Source: Deltaproteobacteria bacterium (GTDB taxonomy: Bacteria > SAR324 > NAC60-12). From it: 9,200 bases of DNA. The translations under genes were made by a program, and so were the position numbers. This document shows, piece after piece, positions 1-7,124 of this stretch. The stretch spans positions 1 through 9,200 of the forward strand of contig DPLM01000247.1 in NCBI GenBank assembly GCA_003541985.1, given 5' to 3'. Under the pieces are notes generated by a model. That model had not been told where the DNA came from. It made no database searches and was given only the letters and a program-made list of their open reading frames with translations. Every line of letters starts with the position of its first letter. Position 1 is the stretch's first letter.

Positions 1-13
1 GCGAAAGCTTATG

Positions 14-42
14 AGAATATAAATATTACTTCCGGATGTCAA
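14..42 (-). promoter_or_regulatory. Candidate sigma70-type promoter pointing out of the left edge
   Basis: On the minus strand a perfect -35 hexamer TTGACA (plus positions 37-42) is followed after exactly 17 bases by TATTCT (plus positions 14-19), which matches the -10 consensus at four of six positions. It lies about 60 bases past the stop codon of the DtxR-family gene, so it would drive a further minus-strand gene outside the window. No transcript start or gene is visible to confirm it. A hexamer pair of this quality can occur by chance in AT-rich DNA. Confidence 0.3.
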
Positions 43-101
43 GTGGTGTTTGAAGGTAATTTGAAAATTGTTAGGAGGGACCAACAAAAGAAGAATTGTG
101 G

Positions 102-770
102 TCAGCAAATCTCGCGCACATTGATTAAAGATGCAATGTCATAAGGAAGATTTGTCAGCCTATTCTCTGACTGCAAGACCATTGTGTGAGCGACGTCAAT
201 TCGTTCCTGAACCGTATGCTGCTGCCCCGGCATCACCAGAGAATCTTGTAGATATTTAAGGAGATCCTCTTCGTCTTCTATAGACTCGTCCAGCATTGCG
301 ACTTCGATTTTTGTACCTGTAGAAACTTCACTAAGTGGCATTAGGGATGTGTGAGGGTTTGTAACTCCAGGCATTGGAGACCCATGAGGACAAAATTTTG
401 GGTGTCCAAGATATTCTTCTAGGCGAGCAGCAACTAATGGAGTGATCGCATGTTCTAAATTGTGTGCGTGTGTGTGGACTAGATACCATGGGATTTTTAA
501 TTCATGCCAAAGAAAGTATTCTGCGAGATTATGGCGATGTGCAATGCCTTCAGCACTTTCTTTCCCTTCTTCAGTCAGTTCGATTTCCTTACGATCGTTT
601 AAATTCACTAATCCGTCACGTTCCAATCGACGTAGTGTCATATGAACAGTAGAGGGACTGCTATCTAATCTTTGAACCAAAGTAGAGGCTTTCACCACCC
701 GGCCCATTCTCTGGATTCGGTAGATCAGATGAAGATATTCACCAACAACAACAGACTGACGGCTTTCCAT
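102..770 (-). CDS. DtxR/MntR-family metal-dependent transcriptional repressor
   Basis: A 222-residue cytoplasmic DNA-binding protein, expected to bind Fe(II) or Mn(II) and repress metal-uptake or homeostasis genes when metal is plentiful. Residues ~1-70 form the winged helix (recognition region around SSPSTVHMTLRRLERDG). Residues ~71-135 are the metal-binding and dimerisation domain, with the family signature LGHPKFCPHGSPMPG at 121-135. Residues ~145-222 look like the SH3/FeoA-like C-terminal domain of longer DtxR/IdeR members. By hand alignment, His80, Glu84, His99, Glu106 and His107 fall on DtxR ligands His79, Glu83, His98, Glu105 and His106. The Cys102 position is His103, and the Met10 position (Asp8 in MntR) is Glu11, so metal preference cannot be assigned. 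The start ATG has only a weak upstream GAAGAG about 12 bases away. It lies 30 bases downstream of the preceding gene, so it is probably the last gene of the operon. The family call is firm; iron versus manganese is open. Confidence 0.93.
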   Translation of the reverse strand: MESRQSVVVGEYLHLIYRIQRMGRVVKASTLVQRLDSSPSTVHMTLRRLERDGLVNLNDRKEIELTEEGKESAEGIAHRHNLAEYFLWHELKIPWYLVHTHAHNLEHAITPLVAARLEEYLGHPKFCPHGSPMPGVTNPHTSLMPLSEVSTGTKIEVAMLDESIEDEEDLLKYLQDSLVMPGQQHTVQERIDVAHTMVLQSENRLTNLPYDIASLINVREIC

Positions 771-800
771 GATCTTATAAAGCTCTTCAAATTCTTGAAA

Positions 801-2288
801 TCATTTCTTTTCAGCACGTATTACGTATCGAAAACTCTGGTACCCGCCAACAGAAGACTTAATATAGCCAATCTCGTCTGAAATCCTTAGAAATAATTTA
901 CCATTTTCCGGTATATTTTCGTAATTAATTGTAATTGCTTCTCTTTTCATCATTAGTTGCTGATTTATATGCTTCCGCTTGGAGTCAAGAAGGAAAATTT
1001 CTGGCTGTAATTTTGTACTTCCAAGCACATTCCATGATATTTGCCAATTTGCTTTGACCTCTTTGGGCAAATCAAGAAAAAACCAGTGACTACTTCCACG
1101 GTTAGACAACTCTGCATAAACTGAAGAATCTATCGGCAAATAAAAGATTCCTCGCTGGTTTTCTGGTAAAGCCCAGTCAATGATGGGCTTCATCTCTGGC
1201 CAATCAGGTGGATTTTCAAGCGCTTTTGTCAAAGATTGCAGAGCTTCGTTCCAATCAAGGCGCCAAAAAATAGTTTCCTGGTCACGACCAAGCTCTCTGG
1301 AACGAAATCGTGATTCTTGGAACTCCTGTAGAGACTCAAAAATTGCTGAATGCTGTTGTTCAGGCCTTCCTTGATAAACGACACTGTAAGGTGTGAGCAT
1401 GTATAACGTTGGTTTATTCCAACCGATATAGCTCCCCACTGATCTGAAGAGCTCATCTTCCATATCCGCAGAAGGAGCATTTAACACTTCAATTCGTAGC
1501 TGCCCATCATCTTTTCGTTGCACTTGGCGAAGATCGCGAATGAGAGGAGCCCAATCCAACATTAATTGATCCAATAAAACAGCAATCACAAATCCTGCAT
1601 TTCGATTGCTGATCAAACGCTGCGCGTAAACCTCACCAAGTGTTTGACCTTGGTTTTTTAGCAGCAATTGAATCCCGATGGTGGCAGAGCTGAAATTCTC
1701 ATTTAAAAGTTGTTCTGCAGCTTTACTGAAGCGCAGATTAAAGACTGGGGGATCAGAATTTTCCTGTTCTTCGGTGAGAAGAATCCGATAGGGAGCAAGT
1801 CGGCGCTGCAACATGCTCTTCAACAATTTTTCTTGATCCGCCTTAACGAACCACTCGCTCTCATCAAAACGTAACCGAATGGAAACTTGTTGCTTAAGAT
1901 CATTTTGCATTGGAATTGCCAGCTGTTGTAGACCTCCTATGATTCTGGAGCGATAAAGGCGAGCTTCCATGACAACGAAAAATTCCTGGGCCTTATCATC
2001 AGCAAATTCCTCAATCACTCTAGTTGACTCGATAAATGAATCAGGTTCGTTGAGTAACCGATTCTCCAAGACAGGATAAAGTTGTTCGACATCTTCGGGT
2101 TTCAGAAATTGGGTCATTGTTCGGGTTAGAATATCTTTTTTAGCGATCGCAATCGCTGACTCGCGAGCTCGGACATAGTTTTCATTGTAAACCCGAACGG
2201 CAGCCTGACCACGTTCTGAAACGACACCCTGAGCTAGTAATCCTTGACACCAAAATCCCAGTATCAGTAAAAAGAGGACAAGTCTCAT
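801..2288 (-). CDS. Secreted protein of unknown function (possible FlgT_N-like and PPC-like ends)
   Basis: A 495-residue protein I cannot assign to a named family. Residues 1-19 are a signal peptide (hydrophobic LVLFLLILGF core, likely cleaved after LLA), so it should be periplasmic or outer-membrane associated. Residues ~21-125 (GQAAVRVYNENYVRARESA, then a mixed helix/strand stretch ending FFVVMEARLY) resemble the small envelope domain at the N-terminus of FlgT-type proteins. Residues ~130-300 are mixed alpha/beta. Residues ~385-495 appear beta-rich and end SFRYVIRAEKK, in the manner of a bacterial pre-peptidase C-terminal (PPC) domain. Both domain comparisons are inference from pattern. No catalytic motif, Cys cluster or internal membrane segment is visible. 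Its ATG overlaps the phosphoglucomutase stop as ATGA with no good Shine-Dalgarno, which suggests translation coupled to the upstream gene. The DtxR-family gene follows 30 bases later. Confidence 0.85.
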   Translation of the reverse strand: MRLVLFLLILGFWCQGLLAQGVVSERGQAAVRVYNENYVRARESAIAIAKKDILTRTMTQFLKPEDVEQLYPVLENRLLNEPDSFIESTRVIEEFADDKAQEFFVVMEARLYRSRIIGGLQQLAIPMQNDLKQQVSIRLRFDESEWFVKADQEKLLKSMLQRRLAPYRILLTEEQENSDPPVFNLRFSKAAEQLLNENFSSATIGIQLLLKNQGQTLGEVYAQRLISNRNAGFVIAVLLDQLMLDWAPLIRDLRQVQRKDDGQLRIEVLNAPSADMEDELFRSVGSYIGWNKPTLYMLTPYSVVYQGRPEQQHSAIFESLQEFQESRFRSRELGRDQETIFWRLDWNEALQSLTKALENPPDWPEMKPIIDWALPENQRGIFYLPIDSSVYAELSNRGSSHWFFLDLPKEVKANWQISWNVLGSTKLQPEIFLLDSKRKHINQQLMMKREAITINYENIPENGKLFLRISDEIGYIKSSVGGYQSFRYVIRAEKK

Positions 2289-4000
2289 GTGCTGAGGCCC
2301 AGTGATACTTTAAGCTGGCTCAATCGTTCTAGTTGAACTTCCCTCTCTCCACTCAAATTGAAATAATATTTCACCTTCGGCTCGGTGCCTGATGGACGAA
2401 CAATCACTCGTGCGTTCTGTTCCAATTCCAGAATAATCACGTTAGACCTTGGTAAGCCGGGTCCGAGCATTATCTCAGAACTTCCAGGAATTCGCACTTG
2501 GTCAGTGAGTAGATCGATGATCCATTCGACTTTCAAACCTGCCAGCAGTTCTGGTGGGTTTTCACGTAGTTTTGAAAGTGTTACTTCCATTTGTTGCTTG
2601 CCCTCAAGACCACGAAAATTTTGATTGTGTAGAGAGTCCAAATGAAAGCCATATTGTCGATACAACTCTTCCAAGCGCATGAGAGGGCTACTACCTTGGG
2701 CCTTTAATGATGCCACCATTTCGGCAAAGGCCATCGCAGCCCAGACACCATCCTTATCTCCTGTGTGATTACCCATCAAATAGCCATGACTTTCCTCCAT
2801 TCCGAAGAGGAATTTCTGGCCTTCAGATTCTGCCTGGAGAGCAACAGACCAAATCCATTTGAAACCTGTGAGAACTTCTTTCACGGCCAAACCATAGTGC
2901 TCAGCAATACGCTTGCCCAGAGGAGATGTCACGACCGATCCGATGTAGAGACCATTCTCTGGCAACTTACCACTCTCTTGCAGAACCCTGAGTACAAAAT
3001 CTAGTAAGAGAGCACCGATCTGATTCCCACTCAGCCGAACCCATTCCTGTTGATTATTCCGAACCATCACACCAAGGCGGTCAGCATCGGGATCATTGGC
3101 AAGAATCAGTTGATGTTCTGCCTGAGCTTCTGCCATTGGTAGTTCGTAGGCCGCTGCATCTTCAGGGTTTGGAGAAATCACTGTTGAAAAGTTTCCATCA
3201 GGAACCATTTGACTTGCAACACAGTGCACGTTGGTAAAACCACGTTCCTTCAACAAGCGTGGAACAAGCCGACCCCCAGTTCCATGAAGTGGGGTGTAGA
3301 TTACTCCCAACTGTTCGTTCTGTGACGGCTTTCCAAAACTTAGTGGAAGCAAATTTTCTAGATATTCCAGATCAATGTCATCTTCAATCCACTCAATACG
3401 CCCCTGCTGTAAGGCATCCTCAAAAACCATATGAGGAATCTCCGCAATGTCTTCTACGCTACGGACTTCATCAATAATCATCTCATCATCTGGTGGGATG
3501 ATCTGACCTCCATGTTTCCAATACACTTTGTACCCGTTGTATTCTGGTGGATTATGGCTGGCGGTCAGGATGATCGCTGCTACTGCTTTTTTTTGAAGCA
3601 AGGCATAAGAGACCATTGGTGTAGGTATGATGTCACGAAACAGATAAACTCGGATACCATGCTTGGCTAAAACTTCAGCTGCAGCACGGGCGAATACCTC
3701 TGAGTTGTTTCGTGAATCAAAGCCAATCACGACTCCTGATGCAACGGTTTCCTGGCGCTTCTCAATGTAGCGAGCCAAACCTTCTGTAGCCTGCATGACG
3801 GTGTAGCGGTTCATTCTGTTCAGACCAACTCCCATTACTCCACGTAGACCGCCTGTACCAAACTCCAACGTAGTACCAAAACGATCGATCAACTCTTCTT
3901 CTGTTGCTGTTTCCAGCAACAGTTTTGCTTCTTCACGAGTTGTTTTATCAAAGCAATTGGTTTCTGCCCAATACTGAGCAATCTCACGAACATTCGACAT
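2285..4000 (-). CDS. pgm: Phosphoglucomutase/phosphomannomutase (alpha-D-phosphohexomutase family)
   Basis: A 571-residue cytoplasmic enzyme interconverting hexose 1- and 6-phosphates, most likely glucose-1-P and glucose-6-P, which feeds nucleotide-sugar, glycogen and envelope polysaccharide synthesis. All four active-site elements are present: the phosphoserine loop TASHNPPEYNGYK (Ser148), the metal-binding loop NDPDADR (Asp303, Asp305, Asp307), the sugar-specificity loop GMEESHG (Glu402, Glu403, Ser404, His405), and the phosphate-binding loop RPSGTEPK near the C-terminus (535-542). Length and the LTGFKWI and TGDKDGVWAAMAFAEM stretches fit the long PgcA/PGM2-type branch rather than the roughly 450-residue ManB/GlmM type. 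Phosphomannomutase, phosphopentomutase or glucose-1,6-bisphosphate synthase side activities cannot be excluded. The start has a good GAGG four bases upstream. It follows the RluA-like gene by 17 bases and overlaps the next gene by four. Confidence 0.95.
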   Translation of the reverse strand: MSNVREIAQYWAETNCFDKTTREEAKLLLETATEEELIDRFGTTLEFGTGGLRGVMGVGLNRMNRYTVMQATEGLARYIEKRQETVASGVVIGFDSRNNSEVFARAAAEVLAKHGIRVYLFRDIIPTPMVSYALLQKKAVAAIILTASHNPPEYNGYKVYWKHGGQIIPPDDEMIIDEVRSVEDIAEIPHMVFEDALQQGRIEWIEDDIDLEYLENLLPLSFGKPSQNEQLGVIYTPLHGTGGRLVPRLLKERGFTNVHCVASQMVPDGNFSTVISPNPEDAAAYELPMAEAQAEHQLILANDPDADRLGVMVRNNQQEWVRLSGNQIGALLLDFVLRVLQESGKLPENGLYIGSVVTSPLGKRIAEHYGLAVKEVLTGFKWIWSVALQAESEGQKFLFGMEESHGYLMGNHTGDKDGVWAAMAFAEMVASLKAQGSSPLMRLEELYRQYGFHLDSLHNQNFRGLEGKQQMEVTLSKLRENPPELLAGLKVEWIIDLLTDQVRIPGSSEIMLGPGLPRSNVIILELEQNARVIVRPSGTEPKVKYYFNLSGEREVQLERLSQLKVSLGLST

Positions 4001-4017
4001 ACTACCTCAACAGGTGT

Positions 4018-4980
4018 TTAGTGGCTTAGCTCTTCTTCAGCAGGAAGATGAAGAAGCATTTTTTCATCTGATGCCAACAGACAAATCTGTTGATTTGTTT
4101 GGGGATGCACGAAGTCAATCTGGTAGGCGTGCAAGAGTTGGCGTTTCGGCAAGTTCCTAGCTTTTAGAAAAGCTTCTCCTTCTTCCAGCCAACGTAGAAA
4201 ATCTTTCTCTGTCAGTCCATAAAGCTTGTCTCCAACAATCGCAAATCCACTGGCTGCTGCATGCACACGAATCTGGTGAGTCCGCCCAGTCATTGGGTGA
4301 ATTTGCAGGTAAGCACACCTTCCAATGGGTTTCAATTGGCGAAAGCGTGTCTCACTTGGTTTTCCATTCTCACAAACCGATTGCTTGATCCGGATGGAAC
4401 TGGAGGAATCTGGCCCAATGGGTTTCGATACCAGCATTTCTTCCTGAGGTAATGAACCGGCGACGACTGCACGGTACTCCTTGCGGATTTGCTTATCACG
4501 GAACAAAGCTGCCATCTGCTGGGCCATTTGATGAGTCTTGGCAAATAACACAACTCCACTAGTTTCTCGATCCAGGCGGTGGATCGTATAGAGTTTCTGC
4601 CAGCCAAAGCGTTCGCGAACAAGGTGCATGAGCGTGTTCTTGAAGTACCTACCAGAAGGACTGGTTGGAAGGTCTCCGGTCTTATTCAAACCGATTAGCC
4701 ACTCATCTTCAAAGAGCACCTCATAATCAGCATCCACAGAAGGTTCAAGCGAATCAGGACGTAGATAGACCACCCGTTGGTTGTTTCGTAGCTTTTGCCC
4801 AGCCTTTCCTTGCTGACCATCCACTAACAAGTGGCCAGATTTGATGTGATCTACCCATTCCTTAGAACTGTAGTAGCGAAAGCGACGAAGCAAAAACTCT
4901 AACAGAGTCTCTTCTTGGCCATTGACTCGAGCGTATTGAAAGCTCAGCTCTGTATGCCCCTCTATCATCTGCAATGACAC
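4018..4980 (-). CDS. RluA-family RNA pseudouridine synthase (GTG start)
   Basis: Isomerises specific uridines to pseudouridine in rRNA or tRNA. Numbering from the GTG at 4980 (320 residues), ~22-75 is a small N-terminal S4-like RNA-binding domain (LRRFRYYSSKEWVDHIKSGHLLVDG). The catalytic domain has the hallmark HRLDRETSGVVLFAK at 135-149 with nucleophile Asp138. Further family motifs are KEYRAVV near 168 and HPMTGRTHQIRVH at 228-240. I chose GTG because GGAG lies eight bases upstream, whereas the first internal ATG (4968) is 20 bases from it. A longer reading from 5055 would overlap the upstream gene by 76 bases and add an unlike-family N-terminus. The GTG overlaps the upstream TAG by one base (TAGTG), so the two are probably translationally coupled. 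Target position is not predictable; RluA, RluC, RluD and TruC subtypes share these motifs. Confidence 0.92.
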   Translation of the reverse strand: MSLQMIEGHTELSFQYARVNGQEETLLEFLLRRFRYYSSKEWVDHIKSGHLLVDGQQGKAGQKLRNNQRVVYLRPDSLEPSVDADYEVLFEDEWLIGLNKTGDLPTSPSGRYFKNTLMHLVRERFGWQKLYTIHRLDRETSGVVLFAKTHQMAQQMAALFRDKQIRKEYRAVVAGSLPQEEMLVSKPIGPDSSSSIRIKQSVCENGKPSETRFRQLKPIGRCAYLQIHPMTGRTHQIRVHAAASGFAIVGDKLYGLTEKDFLRWLEEGEAFLKARNLPKRQLLHAYQIDFVHPQTNQQICLLASDEKMLLHLPAEEELSH

Positions 4981-5996
4981 TACTTCTGCTCCAACAAAGC
5001 AGAACGATCTTTCAACAAAACTTGAATCGAATAGGCAGGAATCGCAAAAATCCATGACCCTATCTTCTGGTTCAGCAACTCTATCTCCTGATTCATCGTT
5101 TGATTATCGCTACCGCTCTTCAATACAAGACTAATCCAATGCTGTTTAGCAACCTCCATTGCACCTATCGACATTTTCAGGACTCTACCGTCACTAGCAG
5201 TTCCTGTAATTTGAAAGATCTCATCACGACCAACTTCTTTAGGAGGAGTTTTATTGGACTTCAGGTCGTCAAACTCTAGACTGCGTAAAGCACGAACCAT
5301 CCGGTCAACCATAGAACCATTGAGCTGTTCGACGTCTTGCTGGTCTAAAAGCTTCCACTTATCAGTAGCTTCTGTGTCATGTTCCAAAATGTATTCAACA
5401 CCTCTTGGTGTTTGAATCTTTAGTACTTGAATGGAAGCATTGCCTAGAGAGAAGAGGTTTTTCTGCATCCAGCCGACTTCTGAATCCGCAAGGGGGAGTT
5501 GCTTTGCAATTAGAAAAGCCGCTTCTTCACCAAAAAATCGGATGTATTGCCCGTCACCTTGTTCTCTCAGCTTTCCAATCAGCAGTTGTAGCACCGATCG
5601 TTGCTGCTGATCTATCAAGTCTAGCCGCTTTGCAGTGCCGCTACCTCCGGCTTCCGGATCAACCAACTCTAGTCGAGGATGTCGCTCAGGATTACTGGTC
5701 ACTTTGTCACCTACCTTAGTTTCCAACAGAGCCAGTAGCAGTCTGCGAACCTGTTTACTATCAGCAGGCCAGTCCGATTCCCCAACTCGCCATGTCCCAT
5801 CGGCTTGCTTCAATTCAAAGTCTTGATCAGCAGTCCTGATTTGCAGTGTTGCCAACTTTTCTACCTTCAGTTCATCTAGTAAGGTTTTTGGGCCACTCAT
5901 TTGATTGGCGGCCCGCGACGAACCTTGTTCCTGCCAAACTAGAAAAAAACCAGTTGCCGCTAAAACCGTTGTTAGCGCAAACAATATTTTCCACAT
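4980..5996 (-). CDS. DUF4340-type membrane-anchored protein
   Basis: A 338-residue protein with an N-terminal hydrophobic segment (~3-21, ILFALTTVLAATGFFLVW), which is either an uncleaved anchor or a signal peptide; most of the chain should lie outside the cytoplasmic membrane. The body matches the DUF4340 pattern. After the anchor comes a strand-rich LATLQIRTADQDFELKQADG with TWRV (46-71), the loop DWPADSKQVRRLLLALLETK (75-94), and then YIRFFGEEAAFLIAK (151-165) followed by WMQKNLFSLGNASIQVLKI (176-194). In other bacteria such proteins commonly sit beside ABC-2/GldG-like transporter genes and are thought to be periplasmic accessory parts. No transporter gene is visible here, so its role is open. 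The start is strong: AAGGAG five bases before the ATG. The 130 bases upstream suggest it may be first in its own transcript, although I found no clear -35/-10 pair. Confidence 0.85.
   Translation of the reverse strand: MWKILFALTTVLAATGFFLVWQEQGSSRAANQMSGPKTLLDELKVEKLATLQIRTADQDFELKQADGTWRVGESDWPADSKQVRRLLLALLETKVGDKVTSNPERHPRLELVDPEAGGSGTAKRLDLIDQQQRSVLQLLIGKLREQGDGQYIRFFGEEAAFLIAKQLPLADSEVGWMQKNLFSLGNASIQVLKIQTPRGVEYILEHDTEATDKWKLLDQQDVEQLNGSMVDRMVRALRSLEFDDLKSNKTPPKEVGRDEIFQITGTASDGRVLKMSIGAMEVAKQHWISLVLKSGSDNQTMNQEIELLNQKIGSWIFAIPAYSIQVLLKDRSALLEQK
4989..4992 (-). promoter_or_regulatory. Shine-Dalgarno that fixes the pseudouridine synthase start
   Basis: GGAG on the minus strand lies inside the last codons of the DUF4340 gene. 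It is eight bases before a GTG at 4980 and 20 bases before the ATG at 4968. Only the GTG has normal spacing, which is the reason for preferring the non-ATG start. Confidence 0.55.
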
Positions 5997-6001
5997 ACCA
6001 A

Positions 6002-6007
6002 CTCCTT
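6002..6007 (-). promoter_or_regulatory. Strong Shine-Dalgarno of the DUF4340 gene
   Basis: A full AAGGAG on the minus strand, five bases before the ATG at 5996. It is the best ribosome binding site in the window, and it sits ahead of the first gene of the compact five-gene cluster. Confidence 0.7.
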
Positions 6008-6126
6008 AAATCATTCCGTGTTAGAGCCGATACTCTTGAAATAAATTACAAGATCACAAAATCATTAAGCTATGAGAACACCCATCAAATTCAAGATCAT
6101 TTCGTTCCCGAAGAGATTCTAGATTG

Positions 6127-6999
6127 TTACTTCACCCGACCTTCCAAGCTCAGCAGTGGCTCATACAGGTCTGGTCTGCGGTCACGAAAAACACCCCAGC
6201 TTTGTCGTTGTATTTTGAGTATTTCTAAGTCAAAAGACTGTAACAAGATAGCTTCCTCATCTCTTGGCGCGGTTTGCAGAAGCTCACCCATTGAACCCGC
6301 AATGAATGAGGAGCCATAAAAACTAAGTGTGTACTCTTCGCCGGTTTCCACTCCCACTCGATTTGCTGCGATCACGGGAACCATATTGGCTGCTGCGTGA
6401 CCCTGCATAACACGCATCCAATGTGTTTGAGAGTCCCATTCGGGAGCTAGGGGTTCAGAACCGATCGCTGTTGGATAGAGCAGAATCTCAGCACCTTTGA
6501 GCACCATACAGCGTGCAGCTTCTGGAAACCACTGATCCCAGCAAATGCCAGCCCCAACGCACCCATATCTAGTCATCCAAACACAAAAACCTGTATCCCC
6601 AGGTGAGAAGTAAAATTTTTCTTGGTAACCGGGCCCATCAGGAATATGCGATTTGCGATATAGGCCCAACAACTCGCCATCGGCATCAATCATTGCCAGA
6701 GAATTAAAAAATACTGGGCCAGCCTTCTCAAAAAAACTAACTGGCAAAACCACAGACAGTTCGTGAGCAAGCTCTTTCATCCTGAGAAGGGTCGGATGCT
6801 GGGTCACAGGATGTGCAAGGTCAAAATGTGCAGGGCGCTGTTCTTTGCAGAAGTAGGGTGATTCAAAAAGTTCGGGTAGTAAGATCAATTGGGCTCCTTT
6901 TGCTGCTGCAATCCTGATCCAATCCTCTGCTTGCTGGACGTTTTCTTCTGTGTTATTTGACCAAGACCGCTGTAGTGCAGCAACAGTCACTGTTTTCAT
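6127..6999 (-). CDS. aguB: N-carbamoylputrescine amidase
   Basis: A 290-residue cytoplasmic enzyme of the nitrilase (carbon-nitrogen hydrolase) superfamily. It hydrolyses N-carbamoylputrescine to putrescine, CO2 and ammonia, the last step of the agmatine route to polyamines. The catalytic triad is visible: Glu43 in LLPELFESPYF, Lys116 in YRKSHIPDGPGYQEKFYF and Cys153 in GAGICWDQWFPEAAR. The lysine-region and cysteine-region sequences are highly characteristic of AguB rather than of generic nitrilases, as is the end FRDRRPDLYEPL. Full length with no missing motif. The start is supported by AAGGAA (7004-7009) four bases before the ATG. The usual partner, agmatine deiminase (aguA), is not in this window. 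It is transcribed divergently from rlmH and is separated by 130 bases from the next minus-strand gene. Confidence 0.95.
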   Translation of the reverse strand: MKTVTVAALQRSWSNNTEENVQQAEDWIRIAAAKGAQLILLPELFESPYFCKEQRPAHFDLAHPVTQHPTLLRMKELAHELSVVLPVSFFEKAGPVFFNSLAMIDADGELLGLYRKSHIPDGPGYQEKFYFSPGDTGFCVWMTRYGCVGAGICWDQWFPEAARCMVLKGAEILLYPTAIGSEPLAPEWDSQTHWMRVMQGHAAANMVPVIAANRVGVETGEEYTLSFYGSSFIAGSMGELLQTAPRDEEAILLQSFDLEILKIQRQSWGVFRDRRPDLYEPLLSLEGRVK

Positions 7000-7078
7000 G
7001 AATTTCCTTGAGAATGGAGCATTGGGTTCGATGCAAGGAACTGCTTCGACATAGCTAGTAGCGGCATGGCTTTACTTT

Positions 7079-7105
7079 TTGCTGATGCTCCCGTAGTGAT
7101 AAATG
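7079..7105 (+). promoter_or_regulatory. rlmH: Weak promoter candidate for rlmH
   Basis: In the 125-base divergent region, TTGCTG (7079-7084) is followed by TGATAAATGAT near 7097-7107, which looks like an extended -10 (TG one base before TAAATG at 7100-7105). The -35 matches poorly (three of six) and the spacer is 15 bases. It is listed because rlmH must be transcribed from somewhere in this gap. I saw no better pair, and none at all for aguB on the other strand. Confidence 0.22.
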
Positions 7106-7124
7106 ATTTTTTAACTTTGATGAC

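Noticed and set aside
786..799. Dyad TTCAA-attc-TTGAA just before the DtxR-family gene, considered as an autoregulatory operator
   Set aside because: The half-sites are only five bases and AT-rich. No promoter pair surrounds it, and it does not resemble known DtxR or MntR boxes.
1229..1480. 83-codon minus-strand open frame inside the secreted-protein gene
   Set aside because: It is a shadow in another frame of the same strand, with no start signal and no recognisable motif; the 495-codon frame is continuous through it.
2144..2151. GCGATCGC palindrome, as in cyanobacterial HIP1 repeats
   Set aside because: A single copy within a coding region; HIP1 would recur many times in a window of this size.
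6034..6053. TCTTG/CAAGA hairpin and a CAAGATCA direct repeat (6049-6056, 6092-6099) in the gap before DUF4340
   Set aside because: Five-base stem with a ten-base loop and no T run; the eight-base repeat is short enough to be chance. Neither makes a terminator or a convincing operator.
5997..6126. Search for a promoter for the five-gene cluster
   Set aside because: Partial -35-like words (TTGATG, TTGAAT, TTGTGA on the minus strand) have no acceptable -10 at 16-18 bases, so no promoter was called.
5846..6319. 157-codon plus-strand open frame spanning the DUF4340-aguB gap
   Set aside because: It is antisense to the conserved starts and ends of two real genes, has no ribosome binding site, and its product shows no recognisable motif or normal composition.
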